Numbered from the stretch's first letter, positions 42,960 to 55,131 are shown. The stretch: DNA of 64,000 nucleotides from Sepioteuthis lessoniana (GCA_963585895.1 OY757911.1:57916129-57980128); one strand, 5' to 3'. The notes: generated by a model not told the origin, from the sequence alone. A program made the numbers and translations.

Positions 42960-44110
42960 TTTAAACAACCCTGAGCCCATTTTTGCACCCAGTTAAATGG
43001 TTCCACTTAATCTCAAACAAATCAGTTTAGCATAAGTACACAGTATTTTGTTTATGTACTGCTATTTCATTGGCCAAGTGAGTAGTGTTCGCCAATTGTT
43101 CGGGAGACCGGGGTTCAATCCCAGGTCGAGTCATACCAAAGACTTAAAAAATGGTACTTGATACCTCCATGCTTAACACTCAGTAGTATAAGGTGTGTAT
43201 CAAAGGTAAGTGGAGCAATCATGGGAAAGGAGTAGTGCCCTTCCCTAAAACTCGGTGTAGTAGCTACTGAAAAGGGAGCCTTCAGGTCGTCCTCGATTAC
43301 AGCTACCAACTTATATATATATATATATATATATATTTGTTTAAATACTGTTTTTTGTTTACACACAATTAAATATAAATAAATTAAATTTAGCATAAGA
43401 ACAGTATGAATATCAACAGTTCTTTTTCAAACAATTCAGTTTAACATGTGAACAAACTTAAATGGTTCCAATTATTGCCATGCATCACTAACAATTCAGT
43501 TAAACATCACTCATTTGTTTACAAATAGTTTGATAATCAAACAATTCTATTTAAAACAATTCCGTTTACCATAATTACATATTTTAAATGTCAAACAGTT
43601 GTATTTGACCAAAAGATAGGACCCTATTAAATGCTACACTCCAGGCCAGAGTTGACCTGAGAGCAATGGCAATTAAGGGGTACTCTGCATTCCCCAAAGC
43701 TCCAGCATTACGGAAGCCTCATCATCAGATTGTTTAGTGTCATTTTCCAGGACTCTCGTTTGAAGAGTCTTAATCTCCTGCAGAGATGGAGGCAGTGTAT
43801 TCTGCAGCCCGAACCGACTGGACTATCTGTCATTTTTAAATGTAAAAACAGTTCAATTTCAAGCAATTCGGTTTAGCGTAAGTAGATTACTTGGTTCTAT
43901 TTGGCCCATACATAGGACCCTATCAGGTGTTACCATTCGGGGCCAGAGCGGACTTGGAAGTGATAGCAATGAAGGAGATCTGCACATTCCTAAAAGCTCC
44001 AGCATTATTGGAGCCTCACCATTAGATAGTTGAATGTAATATCCAGGATACTAACCCTCTCCAGAGATACAGTCAGTGTATTTTACAACCTCACACAACT
44101 GACCTGCGTG
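42960..44110 (+). repeat. Repeat E block, interrupted by SINE-A
   Basis: Tandem ~65-bp units at 42960-43060 and 43340-43600, one core at 43610-43830, further units, and a second core at 43905-44110 ('ggaccctatcaggtgttacc'). The SINE-A at 43064 splits the first units, so it came later. Confidence 0.65.
43064..43312 (+). repeat. SINE-A, full length
   Basis: Box A-like 'ttggccaagtgagtag', box B 'gggttcaatcccaggtcgag', end 'cctcgattacagctaccaac', followed directly by (AT)n at 43313-43336. Confidence 0.75.
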
Positions 44111-44114
44111 AAAT

Positions 44115-45740
44115 TATTATTTTATTTAATGATAATTCCCATAATTCTAAGAAGCAATTGCTTATCTCTTTTCTTTCATTCAAAGTGGATGCCATTTACT
44201 TTCCAGATTTTACGGGAAAGATTATTCAGTTCCATTACTTAGCGTATCATGCACTAATCTTCAATCCTTCGATCACTTTTATTTCATTTCATTTCATCTT
44301 TAGACGCTGAAAATGTTACTGAAAAAGATCGATAGATAGAATCGTCTACTTTAGTAAAATGCAATCTTTAAAAAAATCAGTTTATTGGAGTGGGTGCAAA
44401 CGAAGGCCTCACATTATAATTTTACTACTTGCAAGTGTTACATTTTAATTTTGCTAGATAACTGCAACTACGTTTTCTCTGACATTCTCTTTTTCGACGT
44501 CTGTTAAACGGTTGCTTTTAATGATACATCTCACATTGGCTAGTTTATTGGATCTAAGCGTTTATCTGCATATTTAGTCCATATGTTGTAGTGTTAGCGA
44601 TTGTGAATGTAGGACCATAATGAAGGAATGATGAGACTATAATGTATACTTTACAAAAATATAAATCTTTCATCTTTATTACTCGAAAGCATCGAAATGT
44701 ATACGTGTGTGTGTGAAAGAGAGAGAGAGAGAGAAAGAGAGGATGGGGAGAGAGAAACCGAGAGGAAGGACGCGAACACAGGACTCAGACGAAAGCTGTC
44801 AAAGGACTGCTACATTGACCTTTTCTTTAACTACGTTGTGATTTCATAAGGTCCTTATGTCTTTGCTTCTCTGACGGGAACTCTTCAGCCGGAGTCCTTC
44901 AGGGCTACATGCTCTCTCCCGGGTACCAGCAGATAGCTCTCTAACCCTCTTGAATACCCAAATCTTTTCTGCTGACCAATATACCTTGACTCTGGACACC
45001 CTTGCATATATAATTTCATAACGCCCATGCGTTACTTCTGGTTAGGGATTCATGTGCCAACACCCACGCTTTTTCATTATTCACTTGGTTTATACAGGTG
45101 CATCTTGTGTGGAAATCCCAAATTAACGGGTCCGCCAAAGTTAATATACAATAGTAGGTTCCTTGAATCGTACATCTTTTTGATGTTTTGTTAATTGCAT
45201 AAAAAACATATTTCTTTATAGTCTTCTTTTGACCATTTTTTTCTTTATGATTTTATTTTTTTATTGATTGTAGTGAAGATCTTAATTGGTCTGAATTGGG
45301 ATTTTTCCTGTTCAGATAAGAGAACTTTATTCCATTGGCTGATTTTTCTATCCCAGTCTGGTAATCATTGAGAGAACCTATCTTTTTTTTATCCGCGAGA
45401 AGACCAACGCAGGGTGTGTCATAAGGAATGGTTTTTATATTGGGTTTAGATGGACTTTATTTTAACTGCCAAGGTTTTTTTTGCTGACACCATTGGTTGA
45501 AAAATATTCTATTACCATTTTTATTAATAATCGATAAAAAAAGATATTATGTTATCTTATAAACGATATGAAAATCAACGCGTTTCTCGAAGCTCCGAAA
45601 AAATGTTTACTTGTCCCAATGGGCTCAACCAAAACTATATTTCACGCCGGAAACTATCCAAGGGGAAAACATTGAAAAAAAGTGATTATCTGATCTTAGA
45701 TATGATTAAAACTCCATGTGAGCTTTTTTTACACCAGCAT
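44115..45740. other. Unclassified DNA
   Basis: A (GT)n(GA)n tract at 44705-44743. The segment 44745-45120 is GC-richer and low in stops in no particular frame; I recognise nothing in it. No gene called. Confidence 0.3.
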
Positions 45741-45744
45741 AAGC

Positions 45745-47965
45745 TGATGAACTTTCACTGGAGTCTGAGTGACAAAAGGTCTCCTCAGGTCTCTTCTGAA
45801 TATTATAGCTGATCTCATCAATGCTGTATTTTACAGGGTCTCAGAACTTTCATCTGATTTATACCTCCATCAGACTCCTTACCAAACCTTTGGGAATCGT
45901 TTCAAGTGCGCCAGTTACAGTTGGTATTACCGTCACCTTCAAGTTCTATTACTTTTAGTTCTCTGGCAAGATCCAAGTACATGTATTTTCGTTTACTTTG
46001 ATGTTCATTCTATTGGGCACTGGGACAGTAAATTCCACTATTCGACAGATTTTCTTCTTTTTGATAACAATCCCTAGGTCTGTTCTTCTGGTCGGAATAA
46101 GGTAATCAGTTTGTATCACAAAATCACAGATAATTCTGCACGTCTAATTCTCCTGCACCAATTCTTGTTTGTGCCTATAGCATTTATTCGTATAGTCAAA
46201 TTTCAATTTCATGCACAATTCCCAATGGATCACCTTCCCTATCCAATCGTGTCTAGTTTTGTTCTCTTTTTATCCTAATTTTTTCATTCGCTTATTCTGT
46301 CATCATATTTAATCGTTTCATCTCTATCAACACATAACGTACAAACGCTATTCTTTTGCGTCTTACCTATTTTTGCTTTTACATAGTTAGTCATTTTAGT
46401 GTGTTTTTTTTTTGCTGATATTCGAAAATGATCAGTTTCTCTGTTAACGTTTCCCTTTCTTAACGATGTCCAGATTTTCTCATGAGATTTCGCTTGTTAG
46501 TCGCTTGAAATATCAATAGAGTTGTTTATTTTTCCATTTCTTTTTCCTTGTGCTATTTTTGTCTATCATTATGCTATCGGTGTTGTTTCTCATCGCTGTA
46601 ATTAGTATTCATTTGCTCTGTTCTTATGTAGTCCTCCAGTCCTCGCTTAGATGCATCCACATTCTCTTCAATGCTGGTAGACCCACTCCTTCATTCCTTG
46701 ACACATATAGTTTGTTTATGTCATCAGTCGGATGAAAAGTCCTAAGCTTTGTCATTTGCCTTCTTGTCCTCTGATCCATGAATTCTTCTCTTGTTCCTTT
46801 CAAGAATGGTCATGAATATCTTACAAAGTGTACAACCCAGGTATTTTTCCCTTTGATAAGATTCCTGCTACAGAGCTTGGTATAGAGAAGTTTTCTCGTT
46901 CGTCTGAGATACTTGTTATTTTTTTCTTTCATCTCGACTTGTTAGATGGTGTCCGGTTCCAGTACTCCCAGGTATTCGTAAGTTTTCTTTTCTCCGTGCT
47001 TTCTGACTTTTTCTTCATTTTTCAGTTCTATTCCTTCCGTTATTTGTCTTTTTCACTCTTCCTTATCATCACGGCACATTTTTCTACGCTAAATTCTATC
47101 CTTATAGCTTGACTGTATATTCTCATTGTTTGTATTAGGGCCTCTGATTCTTTTCATTTTTTGCCATCAGTTTGAAGTTGTCCATGTATATCGAATAATT
47201 AATTTTTTCCTGTGATTTAGTAAGTTTGTTATTTCTCTGTCCATTTCTTAAGTATGTGATAGAGTGGCATAATTGCCATTACAAATAGTAATGGTAGCTG
47301 TCAATTTCGTAGGAATATAGATCTCTCACTTATTAACTCAGCTAAAGTTTTTCTCCGGCTGTTAATTCCACTTTCCAGTTTTTCATGGCTCCCGTGATGA
47401 GCTTTATGACAAGCGGATATCTTATATTTTGAGACAGTCTATAATCCAGCTTTGCAGGACCATATCGTATGCCATTCTTGTAGTCAATATACGTTATAGC
47501 CACATTTTTCAGTCTCGTCTTGCTTTCGGTGAGGATGTATTTATCAATGTACAGTACCTGTTCCTCTTTTTCCCTTTTGGCATTTTTTTTTTGTTTTTCG
47601 GAAAACAGTCCGCGGCTTATTTACGAGTAATAAATCTCTTCCCTCATCAGTACTGTAAGAATTTTGCACATGATCGGTAGACACCTTATCGGTTTAATCA
47701 TTATAATTATTTACTCCTTTAGAGCTTTTCACATCAGTGTTTAAATTTTCTGCACATTTCCCAGTCGTGTCTTACCTTATACTCCTTCTGTGCTAATTTG
47801 CAGTATTCGCTTATTATATGATTGATGGTTTCGTCTCCGTCAAAGCATAGCCTATATTTGCTATTTTGTTGCGTCTTATCTATTCTCGCTTTGATATGAT
47901 TGGTTCTTATGGCGTTGTCCTGTGCTGCTATTAGGAGAGATTCCATTTCTCTTCTCACAATCTAT
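45745..47965 (-). mobile_element. R4/Dong-like LINE, decayed but in order
   Basis: Read from high to low coordinates: the segment 47958-47734 has 'ESLLIAAQDNAIRTNHIKAR' and 'CRLCFDGDETINHIISEYC' (CCHC knuckle with its last Cys displaced). RT-like pieces lie at 47500-46650 ('NWKVELTAG', 'YMDNFKLMAKN', 'IRGQEGKXQSL'). The C-terminal endonuclease region is at 46280-45745 ('TGALETIPKGLVRSL'). The knuckle segment precedes the RT pieces, so at least two copies may be joined. By family knowledge this group carries a restriction-like endonuclease after the RT. Confidence 0.6.
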
Positions 47966-47969
47966 TGAT

Positions 47970-48410
47970 GGATTTTTTCATATTTTCTGTTCTATGAAAA
48001 TGCCTACGTACCAAAGCAAAGATTTGTCTAAGGTAACATCATAAGCAAATGTTACCCAGCCGCGAATGATTTATAGAAGATCTCATCTGGCGAAAGGAAG
48101 ACAGGTTAACGAAGTTCAGCATCTCTTACAGTGAGCTAGGTGTAACATAATATGTTTGATTTAGCACCACCTCAAAGTGTCTAATCGAGGTCACCAGCGG
48201 TCAGCCATCTAAGTAGTAACGAAGGTAAGAGGATATTAATCATCCGAGATAGAAATGGGGGTCGAATAATCTGTAAATTCTAATGTAAAACAAGAGATTT
48301 CTTGATTTCCCCTCATATGCTGGCTGGAGTATGAGGAGACAAATACTCACAGAAATGAAGAATGATGAACAAATCAAAAATATGACAAGTTTAGGTTCCA
48401 ATGTTGTGTT
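47970..48410. other. Unclassified DNA
   Basis: Nothing recognised. Confidence 0.3.
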
Positions 48411-48414
48411 GGTC

Positions 48415-49420
48415 ATCTATTTTCACCTGTGCGCAATTGGATCGGGCTGTAGAATACACCAACTGCATCTCTGCAGAAGGTAACACTCTCCCAATGATTA
48501 TCCTGTTTATGACATTAAACAATTTATAGTGAGGTTTTAGTAATGCTGGAGCTTTGGGGAATGTGGGGTATCCATTCATTGCCATCGCTCCTAGAGTGGT
48601 AGCACCTGATAGGGTTCTGTCTATGGGTCAAATAGAACGGTTTTACATTTAAACTGTGTGTAAACAAATTACAAATGCTTAACTGAATTGTTCAAAATAG
48701 AACTATTTAATCATTTAACAATGTGTATAAACAAATGACTGATGTTTTATTTAATTGTTAGTGATAAATTGTGTTGGATGGAGAGGTCCATCCTCAATAT
48801 AAGGTGGAAAGTTACTACGTTCGCTGAGACCGGTGTTTCTCGAGTCTCAGGGAGCCGTCACTCCAGGCTCTAACCATCTTCAGAGAGGTTAGTTTTATTG
48901 TCTGGCGCCTGATACGCCTCTTCTTAGGGAAATGCCAAAGCATTTTTGGAGCCACCGGATGTATCTGGGCAACAGTCATGCACCCGGACCTACATAAAAA
49001 AGGCATTATACCACTCTCGTCCAGTTGGTGGGACGTACGACATATACAATGAGCCTTCAACGGGTCTGACTCGAGCGAACCTCGTCATATGAGTCTCATG
49101 CTGATAAATTCAGTGAGCTTTCTCCGGAATTAGCAAGTGACTGAGTAACCTAAGGAGCGGTAAGCAGTGAGTGAGCTGTGAGCCTAGGGGAATGTGTGAG
49201 CCAAGAGCGATGAGGTTAGAGCGAGGAGCAGCAAGCTGAGACTAAGCCAGGCTGTCACTGCACGGTGTCGAGCAGTAAAGTGTGATTTACTACAGCCTAC
49301 TGTCCTCCTTATTGTATGCAAACAGTACGTTACAACACATCGGAATACTTGGAACCCTGTGTGTAAAAGAATGAGCTTAGGCTCATTAAAAAGATGTCAT
49401 CGATAAAATGTGTTTACAAA
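48415..49420 (-). repeat. Repeat E, interrupted by a solo LTR
   Basis: Core at 48430-48640 and tandem units at 48640-48771. The unit then resumes at 49338 ('gaatacttggaaccctgtgt') after the LTR. Confidence 0.6.
48772..49337. repeat. Solo LTR inside repeat E
   Basis: 566 bp, TGTTGG...GTTACAACA, with TGTTG/CAACA inverted ends. The flanking 5-mers are 'aattg' and 'catcg'. Other repeat E units in the window read 'gtgatacattgaaatacttgg' at this place when joined, so both are single-base variants of an ancestral 'cattg' duplication. No internal retrotransposon genes are present, so it is a solo LTR left by recombination between LTRs. Strand is uncertain. Confidence 0.6.
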
Positions 49421-49422
49421 TC

Positions 49423-49424
<2 letters not shown>

Positions 49425-49458
<34 letters not shown>

Positions 49459-49515
49459 AGGGTTCGGCATCAAATAACCTACAATGATTAATATGCCCTA
49501 AAACCAAACCAATTC
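49425..49515 (+). repeat. (AT)n tract and SINE-C tail
   Basis: AT run at 49425-49456, then 'ggcatcaaataacctacaa' and 'taatatgccctaaaacc', the SINE-C 3' end. Confidence 0.55.
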
Positions 49516-49519
49516 TTTT

Positions 49520-50990
49520 TTCACCTGATTCCACGGCCTCAGAGAGGATAAAGTTACTAGGAATTAACTCTTAAGCTGAATTGCGAGTTTGTGATATAAA
49601 AACCATCGGTGACTATGCTACACGAATAAGAAAACTTCTTAAATGGTTGTAGAACACTCTAGAGAAGAGGAAGCAAACGATTTTTAAGAACAGAGCGTTT
49701 GAAAAGCAAATAATACTCAGATATAACATTAGTGAAAATAAGAAAATTATTGTCGAAAGTACCTGATGAAAGGCCAGCTTATGTTAAAAGTATCAGACCA
49801 GATCTGTTGTTTATGTATGTCAATATACATAAAAATCTCATCGTTAATGCGCGAATTCAGCTCTTTGAAATATCTTGCACACTTGTATGTATTCACTTGA
49901 GTTATTTTGATTTTTTTTAAATCAAAACTAAAGGATAGAGACGACTTTTATGTTTATTCAATCTAAACGAGGTAGGTGTGGATACATTTGTTGTTGTTCT
50001 TTGAAAATTAATCACCCAAAAATTCTAGCTTCTAAAAAGAAGCTAAAATAAAAAAAACAAAAGTAACATAATAAAAAAAAATTTCGAAAAGTTATCTCCC
50101 CTTTCTCAAACCATAAAACAAGAATTATTTTAACAACAAAATTTGAAATATTCATTCATCCAGGAGAAGAGAGAAACAAGGAACGCCCATATTGAAGTGG
50201 TCCTAGTACTTTAATCTTTTAATTTGTTGAAATGCTGAAATTTTTTTAATATTTTAAAAACATCTGCTTCACTATGAAAGTAAGATTTTAATGTTTAGCT
50301 TTTAAATGTTAAATTTAAGTTTTGTATATGCTGTTGAGGAGAGAAAAATGTTGGAAAAATGAAGTAACGGTAGTTATAGAAGGGTACTTTTCCCTTTTCC
50401 AAGTTACGTGGTTAAAATCGATAACCAGGAGCTGATTGGGATTGTATAAATAATATAGCACGCAAGAAAGGCTAAGCAAAAATCCAAATAAACAAATGCC
50501 ACGAAATTAGTCGGGATTTAAACAACTAAATGATACCACTTAAAAATTATTCTAAGCTCAATGTAACAGTATAAATAAGAAATGAAGATATAAAACGAAT
50601 AGTTATCAAAAAGTTGACCGATGAAATTTACCTAAGTTAAAACATGGCAAATTTGAAATGTTTTTAATTTTTTCTTCATTTTTTGTGTCCTCTTGCTTTT
50701 AAGAGTACCTGGCCACATCTGTAACAGGAGTGTAGTAAATAAAAAAACGAAGATTTTGGTACAGGTACAATAAGCTACCCATGAAAAATGACAAATCGAA
50801 ACATAATTCAACGATGGAACCAAACAACACGTCTGGGTGCCATGATTGATAGGTGCTCCCTTGATAGCAATCCCAATTTCAGGTTCACAAACAGTAAGTA
50901 ATGCAACCTCTTAACTCAGAGACACCATATGAAAGGATGAATCAAAGAAGACAACACAACATACTTCACTATTATCTTTAGAGCAATCCT
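49520..50990. other. Unclassified AT-rich DNA
   Basis: No coding signal or known repeat recognised. Confidence 0.35.
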
Positions 50991-50994
50991 ACAC

Positions 50995-51275
50995 AAAGAG
51001 CGTATAGAAAAAGAATGATAGAAATTTGGGGAGAATTCGCTAGATTTAATACAAGCCAAATGCTTGTTAACCAAGCTTGAATGATGTCAAAGAAAGATTG
51101 GTTTTCTGACCTGGAAGAGTTAGACACCAGAGTACGTGTTGAGACCATTAAAACTACGGCATCATTAAGATGGACCAGAATAATGAGAAGATTCCTAGAA
51201 GCTTGATAAGGTTTGCTGTCTCTCAGACTCTTGTGAAAAACCATCAGCTAACGCTGATATGAAAAACTTGCAAGA
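50995..51275 (+). mobile_element. R4/Dong-like LINE fragment with internal deletion
   Basis: A single plus-strand frame (one TGA) reads 'RMIEIWGEFARFNTSQMLVN', 'KKDWFSDLE', then directly 'ELDTRVRVETIKTTASLRW'. The first part resembles a segment lying well before the C-terminus of such LINEs; the second is the extreme C-terminus ('GLEDLE..RVETIQTTALLRS' in the copies at 45.8 and 57.3 kb). The join falls on the shared residues 'DLE'. Confidence 0.55.
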
Positions 51276-51279
51276 AATA

Positions 51280-53095
51280 ATAATAATCTCCTAAAGTTGT
51301 AGAAGAGACTGAGGGAATTTTCCCTAATTTAGTTCCGCTATGAATAGGATATGATTTAACATTGTGCTTAAGTCGACAAAGTCTACATTTAAACATCTAC
51401 CTAGTAAGTTTTAGCATCACTCAAATCTCGGCAATTTGCCAATGTAGTAAAATAAGTCTGACAAAATTGATTATCACATCCACCCAAAATTTGACACAAA
51501 GAATGATATATCAATAAAACTAGTCAAATGGGCAATTTGACGCGTACAATGTATAAAATTTCATCGGCACTTTCTTAGGATTATAAAACATATTTGATCA
51601 CAACTTTCAACAGAAATTATCTAGATATTTTATAGTTTGATAAGAATTCGTACGACTTTACCCTCGAAAATTATTCCTAATTATATTTGTTTTTTGATAT
51701 TTTACCATTGAACGAATCTTGCCAGTACCTAATTTTGCATATGTCTATACACAAACATTAAATTAAAATCGATGTAAATGTCTAGTTCGATTTCTCAAAT
51801 TCAAGATATTGATTTTTCTAGCCACATAAAGAAAGTAGAGTCCCTTAATTTCCTGTCTATTTCAAGCGGAAGTGTATGAGAAAACTGAACAATGAACTTT
51901 TTTGAAGTTGATGCAAAGCCAAAGAATCAGGATTGGGTTTCGGCCAATAGGAAAACAAAGAACATTTTTAATACCCAAAGACCCAAGCCAAAATAAACTC
52001 TTATGATACTTGTGAATTAATTAGAAAATGTATTATTGGGTTTATATAAAGAGTCATTCCAAAGTGTTATGGTTTGATTTTTTTGTTAAAGATAAAAGGC
52101 TGAATGAGTTGTCTTAATCCCGCCATTTTATCACTTTCAATATGTTATCTGTGTATAAAACTCAGAGTCCAGATTTCACTGAGTGTATATTAAATATTTA
52201 GGAACTATCGTTTTTCTGTCTTACCAGCAATATGATTTCGTTACGTTTTGTTTGGTTTTGAACCAGATAGAAAAATTACTCACATGTGACAATCACCAAA
52301 GCTTTGGTTTCTGTTCCCTCCTATAGTAATTTAGTTACTAAACAAGCAGCGGGTATATGAATATCACACATTCCGACCAGCATATTAACATTTACCAAAC
52401 ATTTTAAAGTCTCCTAACAAGTTTCAGTGGTCACTAATCTATGTTTTCAGCAGGCTCATTGCTACTTAACTTAGGTAAACTAGGGGAAGCCCATGTTTTT
52501 AACGTGACTTTTCTGTAAGTCCGGATATAAACATGAGGTGTTAATCTCCCTTTAAATATTATTCATGCAGTTGATATTTTTTTTACAGCCACACAAGTTC
52601 ATCATATGGCAACACACCGATTGCGTACTGTCGAAAAGTGTTCAATTCTATTTTAGAAAAACTCCTACAATTAAAAAAAAATCAATTTTAGGCATTTCTT
52701 ATTTTTGCTTGGAAGAAAGAAAAAAACTCAATTTTTTATCTAAAGATACAGAAACAAATTTTCAATGATAATGACAAAGGAATGGACTGTTTTAAAATCA
52801 ACATTTACTTTAATAACTTTTATATCGTAAAAAGATCAATAATTACAACTGACTTCATTGCAGAGTAATAGGCGTTAATGTTTTTCTCCTTCAATTTCTT
52901 TGGTAGAAAGATCAAAAGTATTATATTCAGTGTAGCTGTTTTTAGTTAATCTACAACTTCCATTTATTTATTCATTTAAGCCATGTTTGTATTGCTGTGT
53001 TATTTATTTTGTATTTTTTAAAATCTAAGCTGAAATACGACGTGAATTTAAAAAATCAGAATCCACGTATGCCATCATAGCTTAGCGTTTTCGAT
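51280..53095. other. Unclassified AT-rich DNA
   Basis: No coding signal or known repeat recognised; several T- and A-rich runs. Confidence 0.35.
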
Positions 53096-53099
53096 TCGG

Positions 53100-54200
53100 A
53101 ATTTTTTAGTGTTGCTCCTAGCAATTTCAGGTGAATTATTGCTCTAGGGTCTTCTTTGAGTTCAAGTAATTCTTTTTTCCTGTAATCCATTGGGCTTCAT
53201 ATTATGCTCTTTCTATTCACATATTTTTCTAAAAAACTTTTTGGCTTGCTTTACATCCGGTTGTTGGTATATTCACGTGCATTCTCCACCTACTTGTTGA
53301 TAGAATTTTCTTTCGTTATTTTGTAAAGTCCTCCTTTGATTGGGTCAGGGTCTCGATATCTTTTACGTCTTCTTCTTTTCAACAATATCTCTTGATTTAT
53401 CTCTTCAAGTTTCATTGTCAGATTTGTCAGCTGTATTTTTTATCTTTTCATCCTAACAGATTCCAGTGATTTTTGTCTTCTTAAGCATACTCACTAGCTG
53501 TCACAATTTCTGTTCCCCTCCATCTAGCCTAATTTCTCATCTAGGTTTTGTATTTATGCTCAAATTCTTATTGAGCTCCGATTTAATCACAGGCTAATTT
53601 AGCTCCTACGTAAATTAACTCGTTTAATTCGTTGTTGCTGTCCGTTGGGATATTTGTTGATAATTTGTTAAACTTTCGGTTTCAACCTGGATATTTTTCC
53701 AGTTTTGGTTCCTGAGGGACGGTAATGTCTTCTTTTCAGTCATGATTTTCTTTATTAACTCAACCATTAGGTTTTCTTCCAGTGATAACATTTGATTTGT
53801 GGTGTTGGAATTTGCAGTGTTTCGATTTTCATTATAGTGGGTTTTAATTCATTTCGGGGTCTCTTGTGTTTCAGTATTTAGTCTTTCGTTTCGGGCACTG
53901 GGTCTTGTCGACTGTTTCGTCGATTTATTTGAGGCTATTTAATATAATTTGTCCTTATAGCGTAGTCATGAGCTGCTATTAGAACTGACTCAGTTTCTTT
54001 CTGAAGATTTTCCTTTCGTAACCATTAACATATCTTATTGTTTGCAATCTCCTGGATTTGTCGCTCGAAATCTCTATCCCTTTATTTTTCCTTCCCATTT
54101 CTGTTTCCCATTTTATTAGTGTTTTTTTCTGTTCGTTCTTATTTCTTTTCTCCCAGACCTGATGCCGTATGAAATTTAAAAGGCCTAGCCAACCAACCAC
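53100..54200 (-). mobile_element. R4/Dong-like LINE pieces in non-native order
   Basis: At 54200-53979 an open frame reads 'LIKWETEMGRKNKGIEISSD' and 'KSRRLQTIRYVNGYERK', which belong just before the CCHC knuckle of this family. Downstream (lower coordinates) come pieces that belong near the N-terminus: 'DITVPQEPKLEKYPG' (about 53720) and 'NNERKFYQQVGGECTN' (about 53300). So the C-terminal piece precedes the N-terminal one, as expected for two tandem partial copies. Confidence 0.5.
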
Positions 54201-54229
54201 AAATATAGAAGAGAGGCTTTCATCTCTTT

Positions 54230-54664
54230 TACTAGGAAATTTACATGAAAGTTAGATTCATAGAGCTTTTAACTTCGCTCGTTTGCAATATATTCCAATA
54301 ACAATAATCATTAAATCATCTTCCTCTGAGACTCTTCCTTTTGAAAGGAAAAAAATTAAAAATTGGGCAAATATATTAACACATATAAAAGAATTAACAA
54401 TTCTTTCGATAATATCGTTGTAACTATCTAAATACATTTGAGCTCAGGAGTAAGCATTTGTTACATTGAATTATGGGAAGGTTTAGATAAATAAAATCTA
54501 AAACCTAATAAACTTGCATGTATAACTTTTACACTTGAGTTTGGAAGGGAACAAATTACAAAATAAATTTTTAAAACTACTCACACATATAACTGAATTT
54601 TATATTCTAAATATGATTTAATTTTTACTTCAATGCACACAGACACACATACACATTCACACAA

Positions 54665-54720
<56 letters not shown>

Positions 54721-54990
54721 ATATTTACTAATCTAATATCTACCAGCATTCACAGTACCAGAAAAAAAAAAAAAAAACCGCCAGGAACAAGAGATAAAAG
54801 TATCTCGAATCACCACCCGGGGGAAAAAGAAAAAAATTATAGGTCAAAAAGAAAGTAAATGCCAACCTCATCCGACCACTTGAAAAAAATCAACGGATAC
54901 GCAGTCAGTGGTGAAAAGAAAACTAAAAACCTTCCGCGAATCCTGCAATGCTACAACTACAAAAGTGCTCAACACAAGTGGAGCTAATTA
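54230..54990. other. Unclassified DNA with an (AT)n(GT)n tract
   Basis: Microsatellite at 54665-54719. The stretch at 54780-54990 directly precedes the ribozyme inverted repeat and may be part of the same element, but I recognise no domain. Confidence 0.3.
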
Positions 54991-55020
54991 TAAATTTAAC
55001 TTAAATCGCGAGTCGAAAAT

Positions 55021-55055
55021 CTTCTACAAAAGTTTCACTTTAGATCATCAGGAAG
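55021..55055 (-). ncRNA. Hammerhead ribozyme, type I, minimal (left arm)
   Basis: Read on the minus strand: stem I 'CTTC', core 'CTGATGA', a shortened stem II region 'TCTAAAGT', core 'GAAA', stem III 'AC' with loop 'TTTT' and 'GT', cleavage base A, then 'GAAG' closing stem I with 'CTTC'. All invariant core bases are present. Stem II has at most one Watson-Crick pair, so activity may be low compared with the right-arm copy. Confidence 0.65.
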
Positions 55056-55064
55056 CCTGTTAGG

Positions 55065-55102
55065 CTTCCTGATGATCCGATAAGGTGAAACTTTAGTAGA
55101 AG
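55065..55102 (+). ncRNA. Hammerhead ribozyme, type I, minimal (right arm)
   Basis: Stem I 5' side 'CTTC' (55065-55068), core 'CTGATGA' (55069-55075), stem II 'TCC'-GATAA-'GGT' (two C-G pairs and a T/T mismatch), core 'GAAA' (55087-55090), stem III 'AC' with loop 'TTTA' and 'GT' (55096-55097), cleavage position A55098, stem I 3' side 'GAAG' (55099-55102). The very short stem III is the form known from Penelope-like elements and related retroelements. Self-cleavage would fall after A55098. Confidence 0.75.
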
Positions 55103-55123
55103 ATTTTCGACTCGCGATTTAAG

Positions 55124-55131
<8 letters not shown>

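Larger units (their letters stand above)
54991..55131. repeat. ~140-bp inverted repeat carrying two hammerhead ribozymes
   Basis: The arms 54991-55058 and 55062-55131 are reverse complements apart from a few mismatches, with a small bulge near 55037-55044 against 55076-55086 and the 3-nt loop 'gtt' (55059-55061). Each arm encodes a hammerhead core on its own outward-reading strand. An (AT)n tract follows. Probably the inverted ends of a Penelope-like element or a derivative; no reverse transcriptase was recognised nearby. Confidence 0.9.

Noticed and set aside
43720-43745. Further CTGATGA motifs as hammerheads (also near 16635, 47645 and 58695)
   Set aside because: No GAAA core motif at a usable distance and no closing stems.
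48815-49060. 81-codon minus-strand frame in the solo LTR
   Set aside because: It lies wholly within the LTR, and no domain is recognisable.
50978-51244. Minus-strand 88-codon frame starting MVFHKSLRDS
   Set aside because: It is the antisense reading of the R4/Dong-like C-terminus; the sense frame on the plus strand shows the family residues.
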